Positions 1 through 7,928 of a stretch of DNA of 40,772 bases are shown here, in pieces (the first letter of the stretch is position 1; each line of letters starts with the position of its first letter). A program made the position numbers and the translations under genes. Source of the DNA: JAMWZF01 sp041628615. Lineage in GTDB: Bacteria > Pseudomonadota > Alphaproteobacteria > Rhodobacterales > Rhodobacteraceae. The DNA lies in the NCBI GenBank assembly GCA_041628615.1, contig JBFKOW010000008.1, positions 1 through 40,772 of the forward strand, given 5' to 3'. A model generated the notes under the pieces. That model was given only the letters and a program-made list of their open reading frames with translations. It did no database searches and was not told the origin of the DNA.

Positions 1-1019
1 GCCTGGGCGAAGAGGTTGCGGTCGTTGACCAGCCCGGCGAACGAGTTCTGCCGGACCTCCTTGAGCTCGATCCGCACCGCGCGGCCCACGTCGCGGGCCA
101 GCATCCGCTGGATGTCCTGCACCACCGGGGTGAACGAGCCCTTGGGATCGTCGTGGTTGTAGGCTTCGTAGTCGGGGGCGAGGCGCTCGTTCTGGTCGAA
201 GGTCGCCAGCTCGCCCGACAGCGCGATCAGCGTCTCGTAGAGCCGCTCCGGATGCACGGCGCCGGAGTTGCGGTAGTGCCGCAGCACCGGCAGCACCCGG
301 TTGAGCACCATCAGCATCAGGTAGTCGGCCGATTGCAGCCCGCCCCCCGAGGACGGGTCCGAGGCGTAGCGGGCCAGGTTCTCCAGCTTGGCCTCGATCC
401 AGCCGATGACCCGGCTGAGATAGCCCTCGAAGGCCGGGTGGACATTGAGGATGAGGCCGGTGGGCGGCACCGTGTCGTCGATCGACACGACGCCGTCGCG
501 GACCTCGTTGATGCGGCCGATCGGGATGCACTGGTAACCCGGCTTCGGCGTCTTGCGCAGCGCGATCTCGAGCCGGGGCACGGCGATCTCGATGGTCTGT
601 TCGATCCGGGTGGACGAGGCGTTGTCGGCCACCGTGGCCGGCTCGACGAGGAACCGGGTGCCGCCGTCCTTCTCGCCGGCGCCCACGTCCTGCCCGTTCA
701 TCGCCGCGTCCGGCAGGGTCAGCCAGATGGTCAGGCCGGCGGCGTCGTCGGGGACCGGCACCGGGGTCGGAAGCGGCCCGGCGCCGGGCGCCTCGAAGGG
801 CGTGCCATCGGGCATGATCCCGACCGCCGCCCGCAGGCCGAGCCGGCCCTGCTGGGCGAGGTCGCGGTCGATGGTCATCTCGATCAGGCCCCAGGGATAG
901 GGCGTGATCACGCCGGTCCGGGACTGGATCAGCTTCTCGACGTAGCGATCCGCCTGTTGCAGATGCTGGGGCTGGAGAAACAGCCCCTCCTTCCACGCGA
1001 CTTTGCTGAACCAGGACAT
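1..1019 (-). CDS. tssK: Type VI secretion baseplate protein TssK (3' part outside window)
   Basis: This gene runs leftward out of the window; 339 residues from its amino end are visible, of roughly 440-450 usual for the family. Reading the minus strand from the ATG at 1019 gives a protein starting MSWFSKVAWKEGLFLQPQHL, the typical TssK (ImpJ/VasE) opening, followed by family-like stretches such as YECNHDD-type spacing before the FTPVVQDIQRM segment. TssK is a trimeric cytoplasmic baseplate subunit that links the phage-like baseplate to the TssJLM membrane complex. Its presence next to a divergent vgrG marks this end of the window as part of a type VI secretion locus rather than a prophage. 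No frame interruption is seen. The start is chosen because the family's conserved sequence begins directly there. Confidence 0.93.
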   Translation of the reverse strand, partial: MSWFSKVAWKEGLFLQPQHLQQADRYVEKLIQSRTGVITPYPWGLIEMTIDRDLAQQGRLGLRAAVGIMPDGTPFEAPGAGPLPTPVPVPDDAAGLTIWLTLPDAAMNGQDVGAGEKDGGTRFLVEPATVADNASSTRIEQTIEIAVPRLEIALRKTPKPGYQCIPIGRINEVRDGVVSIDDTVPPTGLILNVHPAFEGYLSRVIGWIEAKLENLARYASDPSSGGGLQSADYLMLMVLNRVLPVLRHYRNSGAVHPERLYETLIALSGELATFDQNERLAPDYEAYNHDDPKGSFTPVVQDIQRMLARDVGRAVRIELKEVRQNSFAGLVNDRNLFAQ

Positions 1020-1352
1020 GGGTTTCCAATTGCCTTCAGTCTGAACGGGATGCCGCGTCGGCCCGTCCGGTGTCTGCGCACCGGGCCGCACGTACCCCTC
1101 CGCGTCGATCTTGGGACCGGCGGCTAGTCCGGTCAAGCGTGGCCCGCCCGCGAGAGCGGGTCAAGGGCAGGGGTTCCTTACCGCGCGCGGGGCCCGTTTC
1201 CGGCCGCGGGACAATCCGCCCCGGAGCGGGACCACTCGCCCAACCGGCCCGTGGCGGCGGCCGGCCGCCGGGGAAAGCAAAGATTGCAAGCGCCGTGAAA
1301 ATGCATAGGCTTGGAAGCAGTCATATTTAGAGTCATTACAGGGGTCTCTGGC
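1020..1352. other. Divergent intergenic region between tssK and vgrG
   Basis: This 333-bp gap separates the diverging tssK and vgrG genes and must hold both promoters. Most of it is very GC-rich. The last 70 bases before vgrG (about 1280-1350) are clearly richer in A and T and include TTGCAA, TTGGAA and CATATT elements that could serve as promoter hexamers, but no single spacing stands out. I looked for a sigma-54 type GG/GC pair because many type VI loci use one; the GGAAAGCAAAGATTGC stretch has the wrong spacing (12 instead of 10). No convincing gene is seen here. Confidence 0.5.
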
Positions 1353-3428
1353 ATGAGTGTCTCATTCACGCAGGAGGCACGTCTAGGACAGCTTCACACG
1401 GACCTTGGGCCTGACGTGCTGGTTCTGCTCCGGTTTTCCGGCGCCGATTTCGTCAACGGACTGTTCGAATATCGCGTCGAGGCGATGTCCACCCGGCCCG
1501 ACGTCGACATGAACGATCTGATCGGCACCCATGCGGTGGTCGAGTTCAAGGTTCCGCGTGGCAAGAGGCTCTACGACGGGGTCATCACCACCGCCGTGAA
1601 CATGGGCACCAGCGAGCAGGGCAACCGCTACGACCTTGTCCTGCGGCCCTGGTTCTGGCTGGCCGGGCAGCGCCGCAACCAGCGGATCTTCCACGAGCTG
1701 ACGGTGGTCGAGATCCTCGAGGAGGTGCTCAACGCCTATGCCAGCCACGGCTCGCCGCATCTCGACACGTCGAAACTGACCGGCAGCTATCCGACCCTGG
1801 AATACACCGTCCAGTACCGTGAGAGCGACCTGCAGTTCTGCCTGCGGATGATGCAGCAGTTCGCGATCTCCTACTACTTCCGGCACGAGGAGGGCGGCCA
1901 CGTCCTCGTCCTCAGCGACGATGCCGAGGGCCACGAGGAGGTGCCGAACAGCCCGATCCGGTACCACCCGGTTTCCGGGCACTCGATGGGCGACGAAGAG
2001 CATTTCTCGGAATGGCGGTCCCGGCGCAGCCACACCGTCGGCGCGATCCGCACCACCGCCTACAACTTCAAGACCCCCGACGCGGTGATGGAGGTCGACC
2101 GTACCGGCGACGCCGAGTATGCCGAGGGTCAGATCGAGAGCTTCGACTTTCCCGGCGGCTACCTGGACGAGGGCGGCGGCAAGGAGGTGGTCGCCAAGCG
2201 GATCCTGCAGGAGCGGATCAAGGACGACCGGCACAGCGCCTTCGGCAACTGCATGACGCTGTGCAGCGGCCAGACCTTCGAACTGTCCGGCGACGACCTG
2301 CCCAAGCTCGACGGCAAGCGGTTCCTCTGCATGAGCGCGACCCACAACTACACCTCCGAAGGCTACGGCTCGTCCAGCAGCAGGGACAGCAGCGGCGTTG
2401 CGTTCACCGGCACCTACGAGATGATCCCGCTGACCGTGCCGCTGGTCCCCGAACGCACCGCCCCGCAGCCGGTGGTCCACGGTCCGCAGACTGCCGTCGT
2501 GGTCGGAGACGGGCAGATCGACTGCGACGAGCACGGCCGCATCCTGGTCAAGTTCCACTGGGACCTCGCCGGCGCGCATTCCATGCGCTGCCGGGTGAGC
2601 CAGAACTGGGCCCACAAGGGTTGGGGCGGCATGGTCATCCCGCGGATCGGCATGGAGGTCATCGTCGAGTTCATCGAGGGCGACCCGAGCCTGCCGATCG
2701 TCACCGGCTGCGTCTACAACGGCAAGAACACGCCGCCCTACCCGCTGCCCGCGAACAAGACCCGCACGGTCTTCAAGACCAACAGCCACGAGGCCAGCGG
2801 CTTCAACGAGATCCGGTTCGAGGATGCCGGCGGGTCCGAGGAACTGTGGATCCATTCCCAGAAGGACCGCAACGAGAAGACGCTGAACAACCACAGCGAG
2901 GAAATCGACGTCGACTGGTCGCAGGTCGTCGGCAACGACAAGACGATCAACGTCGGCAACGATCACACCGAGACGATCGGCCACGACGAGAGCCGCACGA
3001 CCGGCAACGACCAGACGGTCACCGTCGGCAACAATCACACCGAAAATATCGGAAACGACCGGACTGACACGATCGGCAACAACGTCACGGTGACGGTGGG
3101 CAAGGACCAGGTGGTGATCACCGGGGCCAACCTGACCGAGACGGTGGGCGCGAACCATGACATCACGGTCGGCGCCAATGCCACCGAGACGGTCGCCGCC
3201 AACAAGAAGATCACCGTGGGCGGCAACCTCACCATCACCGTCGGCGGCACCCTGACGATCACCTGCGGCGGCAGCAGCATGGTGCTGAAGCAGGACGGCA
3301 CGATCGGGATCACCGGCAAGAAGTTCCTCGTCAGCGCGTCCAGTTCGACGACGATGAAGACCGGCAAGATGAACGTGAAGTCCGACGGCAAGATCGTGAT
3401 GAAGGGTTCCAAGATCGACATGAATTGA
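1353..3428 (+). CDS. vgrG: Type VI secretion spike protein VgrG (TssI)
   Basis: VgrG forms the trimeric spike on the Hcp tube of the type VI machine. The 691-residue protein has a gp27-like N-terminal part (about residues 1-350), then the gp5-type OB domain with the hallmark FHWD motif (F401 onward), the NWAHKGWGG and PRIGMEVIVEF stretches and EGDP. Residues 527-638 (bases 2931-3266) are fourteen uninterrupted 8-residue repeats of the type GND-x-T-x-T-V that build the triple beta-helix needle. The protein ends shortly afterwards (SKIDMN), so it has no fused effector domain and should carry separate cargo. The ATG at 1353 is preferred because the family sequence begins there and an AGGGG lies about 10 bases upstream; an in-frame ATG at 1311 would add 14 residues without family character. 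The DUF6931 gene follows. Confidence 0.96.
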   Translation: MSVSFTQEARLGQLHTDLGPDVLVLLRFSGADFVNGLFEYRVEAMSTRPDVDMNDLIGTHAVVEFKVPRGKRLYDGVITTAVNMGTSEQGNRYDLVLRPWFWLAGQRRNQRIFHELTVVEILEEVLNAYASHGSPHLDTSKLTGSYPTLEYTVQYRESDLQFCLRMMQQFAISYYFRHEEGGHVLVLSDDAEGHEEVPNSPIRYHPVSGHSMGDEEHFSEWRSRRSHTVGAIRTTAYNFKTPDAVMEVDRTGDAEYAEGQIESFDFPGGYLDEGGGKEVVAKRILQERIKDDRHSAFGNCMTLCSGQTFELSGDDLPKLDGKRFLCMSATHNYTSEGYGSSSSRDSSGVAFTGTYEMIPLTVPLVPERTAPQPVVHGPQTAVVVGDGQIDCDEHGRILVKFHWDLAGAHSMRCRVSQNWAHKGWGGMVIPRIGMEVIVEFIEGDPSLPIVTGCVYNGKNTPPYPLPANKTRTVFKTNSHEASGFNEIRFEDAGGSEELWIHSQKDRNEKTLNNHSEEIDVDWSQVVGNDKTINVGNDHTETIGHDESRTTGNDQTVTVGNNHTENIGNDRTDTIGNNVTVTVGKDQVVITGANLTETVGANHDITVGANATETVAANKKITVGGNLTITVGGTLTITCGGSSMVLKQDGTIGITGKKFLVSASSSTTMKTGKMNVKSDGKIVMKGSKIDMN

Positions 3429-3567
3429 CCGTGGCGCGAAGGCCGCCGCGGCGGCGCCCGCGCGACAAAGCGATTGACGGGGCCATGCCGGTCCGGTCAA
3501 GTTTGAGCAAGGCGGCGGCCCGCTGCATGTTGTGGTCGGGCCCGTATTTGACGGAACAAATTGGGTG

Positions 3568-4188
3568 ATGGACGCAGACAAGAGGCCACCCGATGACGCG
3601 CCCGAGGCGGGCTCCGAGAAGTCGGAGAAGACGCAGCCTCCGGTCTCTGCGCTGCGCTACGACTCGCCGGCCGAACTTTTCGCCGCGATCCCGCAGGTCA
3701 AGAAGCTGATGCAGCACCGCCCCCGCGAGGAAGAGGAGGCGATGAGCTTCCTGTCGCGGCTGCGCGCCTCCACCACGCCCGAGGAAGCGGTGACCTACAC
3801 CGCCTTCGCCGCGCGGCCCAAGATGGCGATCTGGTGGGGTTACGAATGCGTCCGGACCCTGCCCGACGAACTCAGCGACACCGACCGGATCCTGATGGAG
3901 CTGGTGGCCAAGTGGACCACCTATCCTGATGCCGAGAATCGGTTCCGCTGCATGCGCAAGGCGCTCTGGGAGCGGCCGAAGACGCCGGCGGTGATGCTGG
4001 CCCTCGCGGTCGGCTGGTCGGGCGGGCCGATCGCCCCGAACGACCCGGCTCCGGTGCCGCTCTGGCGGGCGCCGCGCAGCATCAACTCGGCGGTGCTGTC
4101 CTGTCTGAGCAAGGTCGACCTCGACCGCCGCTCGATCCTGCTCGCCCGGTTCATCGACCAGGCCGCGGCCCTGTTCAGGGTCTATTGA
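3568..4188 (+). CDS. DUF6931 family protein, T6SS-associated
   Basis: A 206-residue cytoplasmic protein without signal peptide or membrane segment. Its first 30 residues are charged and look disordered (MDADKRPPDDAPEAGSEKSE). The rest matches the pattern I recall for DUF6931: an alpha-helical middle with KMAIWWGYECVR, and the WSGGPIAPNDPAPVP motif followed by a helical tail. The family has no established function; members occur near type VI secretion genes. Its position behind vgrG suggests an adaptor, chaperone or effector-handling role, which is inference. The reading frame also allows a GTG start at 3532; I prefer ATG 3568 because a GGAA element lies about 11 bases upstream and the GTG version adds 12 residues of no recognisable character. 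The stop codon overlaps the start of the next gene (TGATG), so the two are probably translationally coupled. Confidence 0.85.
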   Translation: MDADKRPPDDAPEAGSEKSEKTQPPVSALRYDSPAELFAAIPQVKKLMQHRPREEEEAMSFLSRLRASTTPEEAVTYTAFAARPKMAIWWGYECVRTLPDELSDTDRILMELVAKWTTYPDAENRFRCMRKALWERPKTPAVMLALAVGWSGGPIAPNDPAPVPLWRAPRSINSAVLSCLSKVDLDRRSILLARFIDQAAALFRVY

Positions 4189-4910
4189 TGCGGCTGGCCG
4201 GTCCCCTCCTGCTGGCCGCTGCGCTGGCGCTGGGCGGCGGGCTGGCCCTTCGGGCGCAATCCGGCGGCGGAACGGCCGACCCGGACCCGGCCCAGGCGGC
4301 GCCGTCGCCGGAGATCTCGTTCAACCTCTTCGCGCTCGAAGGGTTCGGCCGCTTCCAGGTCCACGATTTCGACGCCTCCTACACCGAGCAGTTCGGAATA
4401 GCGGTGCCGGCGCCGTTCCGCCTCGCGGTGCCGCTCAACGATGCGCTCGAACTGATCTCCGACGGCAAGCCGGACTCCGGTTTCGTCAAGTTCACCTGGG
4501 TCGCCGACGCGGACGGCGACCGCCGCTTCGTCGAGAACATCGCGGTCTATGCCGCCGACTGGGGGCCCGGCGCCAGCCCGGTCGAGCGCCGCGCCGAGGT
4601 TCTGGCGCTGATCCGCGACCGGATCTTCGCGCAGGCCACCGCCCCCCATGGCGGCGGAGACCTGAAGGGCTGGGGCGAGGGCGAGGTCGGCGGGCTGCCG
4701 GCGGTGCAGGCGGCCGGCACCTACACCGATGCGACCTGGGGGCCGATGCTGCTGCGCATCGTGGCGGTGCCGAACCCGAACCCGGGGCCGAGCTACTTCA
4801 TGCTCAACAATATCAGCCTGGCGATGGTGCCGGTGGTCCACCTCGACCAGATGCGCAGCACCCTCGGCGGCCAGGCGATCACCACCTTCCGCTACCTTCC
4901 GGCGAACTGA
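4188..4910 (+). CDS. Exported protein of unknown function, coupled to DUF6931
   Basis: I do not recognise this 240-residue protein. It begins with a clear signal peptide (MRLAGPLLLAAALALGGGLAL) with no lipobox cysteine, so it is predicted to be released into the periplasm. The mature part opens with a Gly/Pro/Ala-rich linker, then a mostly beta-type region (EISFNLFALEGFGRFQVHDF and onward) ending in TTFRYLPAN. The ATG shares its first base with the TGA of the DUF6931 gene, a layout that normally means coupled expression. A periplasmic protein made together with a cytoplasmic protein behind vgrG could be an immunity protein, an effector partner or a cell-envelope helper; nothing in the sequence decides this. 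It converges with a weakly supported ORF on the other strand. Confidence 0.85.
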   Translation: MRLAGPLLLAAALALGGGLALRAQSGGGTADPDPAQAAPSPEISFNLFALEGFGRFQVHDFDASYTEQFGIAVPAPFRLAVPLNDALELISDGKPDSGFVKFTWVADADGDRRFVENIAVYAADWGPGASPVERRAEVLALIRDRIFAQATAPHGGGDLKGWGEGEVGGLPAVQAAGTYTDATWGPMLLRIVAVPNPNPGPSYFMLNNISLAMVPVVHLDQMRSTLGGQAITTFRYLPAN

Positions 4911-5136
4911 TCCCGCCGTCCTCGGGGTCGTCGTCCGCGACGTCGCCTTGCCGGCCCGGCGACAGCAGCAGCGACAGCAGCGTGCCGTCGCCCAGCGGGG
5001 TCACGGCGTCGCCGATCAGCACCGGCGGGCCGAGACCCGGCGGCGTGGGGGCGGGGCGGGCGGTGTCGCGGGACGGTGCGGCCTCGCCGCGGGCGGGCCA
5101 GGCCCGCCAGGGGCCATTGACGGTGGCGTCGGTCAT
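4879..5136 (-). CDS. Small hypothetical protein downstream of rsmD (doubtful)
   Basis: This 85-codon frame begins 14 bases after the end of rsmD on the same strand and overlaps the tail of the convergent exported-protein gene by 32 bases. The product is rich in Pro, Gly and Ala, with one hydrophobic patch (LGDGTLLSLLLSPG) and an acidic tail. No Shine-Dalgarno sequence is visible ahead of the ATG. It may be a real distal cistron of the flavoprotein-rsmD unit, or simply an open frame permitted by high GC. I recognise no family. Confidence 0.33.
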   Translation of the reverse strand: MTDATVNGPWRAWPARGEAAPSRDTARPAPTPPGLGPPVLIGDAVTPLGDGTLLSLLLSPGRQGDVADDDPEDGGISSPEGSGRW

Positions 5137-5149
5137 GGGGCCGAGGATA

Positions 5150-5713
5150 TCACGCCGCCCCGGTCACCTCCAACAGCGTCAGGTGGGTGCCGCCGTAGCG
5201 GCGCCGGTCCGCCAGCACGGTGCCCGGCACCGGGTCCTGCGGCGTCTCTTCCTCCCAGACGATGAGCGCGCCCGGCGACAGCCAGCCGCCCGCGGCGGCG
5301 CTGGCCAGCGCGGCGGCGCCGAGTCCCTTGCCGTAGGGCGGGTCGAGCAGGACGAGATCGGCCGCGCCGCCTGCCGGGGCCGGCGGCAGCCGCCGGGCGT
5401 CGATCCCGAGAACGGTGGCGTCGCCGCTTCGCCCGGCCCGGCCGAGGTTGTCGCGGATCAGCCGCAGCCCGGTCCGGCCCTGCTCGACGAAGGTCACGTG
5501 CCGGGCGCCGCGCGACAGCGCCTCGATTCCCAGCGCCCCGGTCCCGGCAAAGAGATCGAGCACCGCCGCGCGGTCCGGCAGCCCGCGCCCGGCGAGGATG
5601 TTGAACAGGCTTTCGCGCACCCGGTCCGGCGTGGGCCGCAGATGCGCGGCGGTGTCGCCCTTGCCCAGCCCGGCGAGCCGCAGGCCCCGGTGCCGCCCGC
5701 CGACGATCCTCAC
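5150..5713 (-). CDS. rsmD: 16S rRNA (guanine(966)-N2)-methyltransferase RsmD
   Basis: RsmD methylates G966 of 16S rRNA in the assembling 30S subunit, using S-adenosylmethionine. The 187-residue product opens with MRIVGGRHRG and has RPTPDRVRESLFNIL, the SAM-binding LDLFAGTGALGIEALSRGA and the catalytic DPPYGKG motif, all in family order and at the family's usual length. The start is a GTG whose last two bases belong to the TGA of the upstream flavoprotein gene (GTGA, 4-base overlap), so translation is probably coupled. The pairing with an oxidoreductase has no obvious functional meaning. Confidence 0.95.
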   Translation of the reverse strand: MRIVGGRHRGLRLAGLGKGDTAAHLRPTPDRVRESLFNILAGRGLPDRAAVLDLFAGTGALGIEALSRGARHVTFVEQGRTGLRLIRDNLGRAGRSGDATVLGIDARRLPPAPAGGAADLVLLDPPYGKGLGAAALASAAAGGWLSPGALIVWEEETPQDPVPGTVLADRRRYGGTHLTLLEVTGAA

Positions 5714-6924
5714 GGCCGCAGCAGCGCCTTGAGGTTGGAGGCCGGGTCGGTGACCGCCGCCGGGTCCGGGGTCAGCCCGGTCTCGATCATCCGCTTGCCG
5801 ATCATGTAGGCGCGGGCGTCGTTCATCGCGTCCACCGCGACCAGCCGTCCGGCCCGGTAATACCAGTGCGACCGCGCGCCGTCGCCGCCGTCGCGGACAT
5901 GCAGCGCGTCGTGGCCAGTGCCCAGCCCGGCGATCTGCAGCTTCACGTCGTATTGGTCCGACCAGAACCAGGGCTGCGGCACATAGGCTTCGCCTTGGCC
6001 CAGCATCGACAGCGCCGCGGCCTCGCCCATGTCGATGGCGTTGCCCACGCTCTCGAGCCGCATCCGGCCCCCGCCATGGGGAAACGAGGCGCAGTCCCCC
6101 GCGGCCCAGACATGGGGGTCCGAGGTCCGGCAGGTCTCGTCCACCGCGATGCCGTTGTCGCAGGCCAGCCCCGCCGCCCCGGCCAGCGCGGTGTCGGGGG
6201 CGATGCCGATGCCGACGATGCACAGATCGGCGGCGATCCGCGTCCCGTCCGCGAGCTCCGCGCCGGTCAGCCGTCCGTCCGTGCCCACCAGCCGGGTCAG
6301 CCCGGTCCCTTCGCGGATGTCGACCCCGTGCCCCTGATGCAGGGCGCGGAAGTAGTCCGAGGTTTCGGCCGCGGCGACCCGCTGCAGGATCCGGTCGGCC
6401 ATCTCGACCAGCGTCACCGTCAGGCCCCGCTTCGCCGCCACCGCCGCCGCCTCGAGCCCGATATAGCCGCCACCCACGATCAGCGCCCGCCGCCCCCCGG
6501 TCATCTCGGGGGCCAGCGCGTCGGCGTCGGCGAGGTCGCGCATGGTGAACACGCCCGCCAGGTCGCCGCCGATCGCCGCCGGCAGCCGCCGGGGCAGCGA
6601 CCCGGTGGTGAGGGCAAGCGCGTCGTAGCCGAGGTCGGCGCCGTCCCGGAGCCTGACCCGCCGGGTGGCCGTGTCGATCGCCGCGACGGTGCAGCCGGTC
6701 CGCAGGTCGATGCCGTTGTCGCGATACCACTCCGCCGGGCGCAGGTAGAGCCGTTCCTCCGCCATCTCGCCCAGCAGGTAGGCCTTGGACAGCGGCGGGC
6801 GCTGGTAGGGCGGCACCGGCTCGGCCCCGATCAGGGTGATCGCGCCGTCGAATCCGGCGCTGCGTAGCTTCGCCACCAGTGCCTGTCCGGCCTGGCCCGC
6901 GCCCACCACCACGTAATGCGCCAT
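5710..6924 (-). CDS. FAD/NAD(P)-dependent ferredoxin reductase-type oxidoreductase
   Basis: A 404-residue flavoprotein of the putidaredoxin/rhodocoxin reductase family, which passes electrons from NAD(P)H through FAD to a [2Fe-2S] ferredoxin. It shows the N-terminal FAD fold (VVVGAGQAGQALVAKLR), the PPYQRPPLSKAYL motif of this family, the central NAD-binding loop (ALIVGGGYIGLEAAAVAAKRG) and the second FAD motif ending in AAGDCASF. The C-terminal QYDVKLQIAG region is also typical. Start at ATG 6924 is supported by a strong GGAGGAG at 6931-6937. No ferredoxin or P450 gene is nearby, so the electron acceptor is unknown. Its last four bases overlap the rsmD start. Confidence 0.93.
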   Translation of the reverse strand: MAHYVVVGAGQAGQALVAKLRSAGFDGAITLIGAEPVPPYQRPPLSKAYLLGEMAEERLYLRPAEWYRDNGIDLRTGCTVAAIDTATRRVRLRDGADLGYDALALTTGSLPRRLPAAIGGDLAGVFTMRDLADADALAPEMTGGRRALIVGGGYIGLEAAAVAAKRGLTVTLVEMADRILQRVAAAETSDYFRALHQGHGVDIREGTGLTRLVGTDGRLTGAELADGTRIAADLCIVGIGIAPDTALAGAAGLACDNGIAVDETCRTSDPHVWAAGDCASFPHGGGRMRLESVGNAIDMGEAAALSMLGQGEAYVPQPWFWSDQYDVKLQIAGLGTGHDALHVRDGGDGARSHWYYRAGRLVAVDAMNDARAYMIGKRMIETGLTPDPAAVTDPASNLKALLRP

Positions 6925-7007
6925 TGCGCGCTCCTCCATCTGGCCCTGACGGGACCGGACCCTACATCTGCCGGATCGGACGACACAATCGCAAAAGGAC
7001 CCTGCCC

Positions 7008-7496
7008 ATGCCCATCGCCCCCGGTAACACCCTGCCCGACGCCAAGCTGCTGCGGATGGGCGACGGCGGACCCGAGACCGTTTCGGTCGCGGACCTCGTG
7101 ACCGGCCGCAACGTTGTCATCTTCGGCCTGCCGGGGGCCTATACCGGGACCTGCACCACCGCCCATGTGCCGAGCTTCATCCGCACGATGGACGGGTTCC
7201 GCGACAAGGGCGTGGACAAGGTGATCTGCGTCGCGGTCAACGACCCGTTCGTGATGGCCGCCTGGGCCGACAGCACCGGCGCCGCCGAGGCCGGGATCGA
7301 GATGCTGGCCGACCCGGCGTCCGAGTTCACCAAGGCGGTGGGCATGAACTTCAGCGCGCCGCCGGTGGGCTTTCACGACCGGTCCAAGCGCTATGCCCTC
7401 TATGCCGAGGGCGGCGTGGTCAAGCAGCTCAACGAGGAGCCCGGCCCCGGCCAGTGCGAGGTCTCGGCCGGGGAAACCCTGCTGGCCCAGATCTGA
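7008..7496 (+). CDS. Peroxiredoxin, Prx5 type
   Basis: A 162-residue thiol peroxidase of the Prx5 subfamily, reducing hydrogen peroxide and alkyl hydroperoxides in the cytoplasm. The signature GLPGAYTGTCTTAHVPSF is complete, with C49 as the peroxidatic cysteine and the conserved PG-x6-C spacing; MDGFRDKGVDKVICVAVND and MAAWADS are further Prx5 marks. Length matches the family. The ATG at 7008 has an AAAAGGA about 10 bases upstream. It is divergent from the flavoprotein gene and is followed by an inverted repeat that may act as its terminator. Confidence 0.95.
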   Translation: MPIAPGNTLPDAKLLRMGDGGPETVSVADLVTGRNVVIFGLPGAYTGTCTTAHVPSFIRTMDGFRDKGVDKVICVAVNDPFVMAAWADSTGAAEAGIEMLADPASEFTKAVGMNFSAPPVGFHDRSKRYALYAEGGVVKQLNEEPGPGQCEVSAGETLLAQI

Positions 7497-7509
7497 GGCC
7501 ACATTGGAC

Positions 7510-7540
7510 AGGGGCGGGCATTCTGCCCGCCCTGCCTTTG
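7510..7540 (+). terminator. Probable terminator behind the peroxiredoxin gene
   Basis: GGGCGGGC (7512-7519), a five-base loop and GCCCGCCC (7525-7532) form a perfect 8-bp GC stem just after the peroxiredoxin stop. The following T-run is short (TGCCTTT), so termination may be only partial. The same nine bases TTGGACAGG flank the hairpin on both sides (7504-7512 and 7538-7546). Confidence 0.5.
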
Positions 7541-7643
7541 GACAGGACCTTTTGCCGGGGACGTGCCCCGCCCTGGTAAGCCGTGACAGGATCGGGGCGC
7601 GGAAACCGTTGTTCGAAAGGCCCCGGAGTCCCCCGATCCGCCG

Positions 7644-7928
7644 TCAGACGAGGTCGTCCATCTTTCCGGCGAGTCTGGCATCGAGGTCCGACAGGCCACC
7701 CGTGTCATGGGTGGTCAGGGTCACGTCCACGCGGTTGTAGACGTTGAACCACTCGGGATGGTGGTTCAGCTTCTCGGCCCAGATCGCCGCCTGGGACATG
7801 AACCCCCAGGCCTGGACGAAGGTTCCGAACCGGAAGGTCTTGCGCAGGGCGCCGGCCTCGGCGTCGTGCGTCCAGCCGTTTCCGGTCAGCGCGGCGAGGT
7901 CGGTCTCGGAGATCGGTTTCGGCGTCAT
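7644..7928 (-). CDS. phhB: 4a-hydroxytetrahydrobiopterin dehydratase (PCD/DCoH family)
   Basis: A 94-residue pterin-4a-carbinolamine dehydratase. The family dehydrates the 4a-hydroxypterin made by aromatic amino acid hydroxylases; bacterial members without such hydroxylases may serve other pterin cofactors. The conserved core is present: FVQAWGFM, then AEKLNHHPEWFNVYNRVDVTLTTHDTGGL, which contains the HHPEW pterin-binding histidines. The start ATG at 7928 overlaps the stop of the upstream PF04339 gene by four bases (ATGA). No phenylalanine hydroxylase gene lies in this window. Confidence 0.94.
   Translation of the reverse strand: MTPKPISETDLAALTGNGWTHDAEAGALRKTFRFGTFVQAWGFMSQAAIWAEKLNHHPEWFNVYNRVDVTLTTHDTGGLSDLDARLAGKMDDLV

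Noticed and set aside
1265..1290. Sigma-54 promoter before vgrG
   Set aside because: A GG and a TTGC are present but 12 bases apart instead of the 10 required.
2931..3266. Regular 24-base periodicity suggestive of a repeat array
   Set aside because: It is the coding DNA of the VgrG beta-helix octads, not a CRISPR array or satellite; there are no constant repeats with variable spacers.
1383..3581. 732-codon open frame antisense to vgrG
   Set aside because: It mirrors the repeat-rich vgrG codons on the other strand; vgrG has complete family motifs and the antisense product has none. High GC keeps such frames open.
1..4910. Possible prophage tail module
   Set aside because: The spike protein resembles phage gp27/gp5, but tssK is specific to type VI secretion and no capsid, portal or integrase genes are present.
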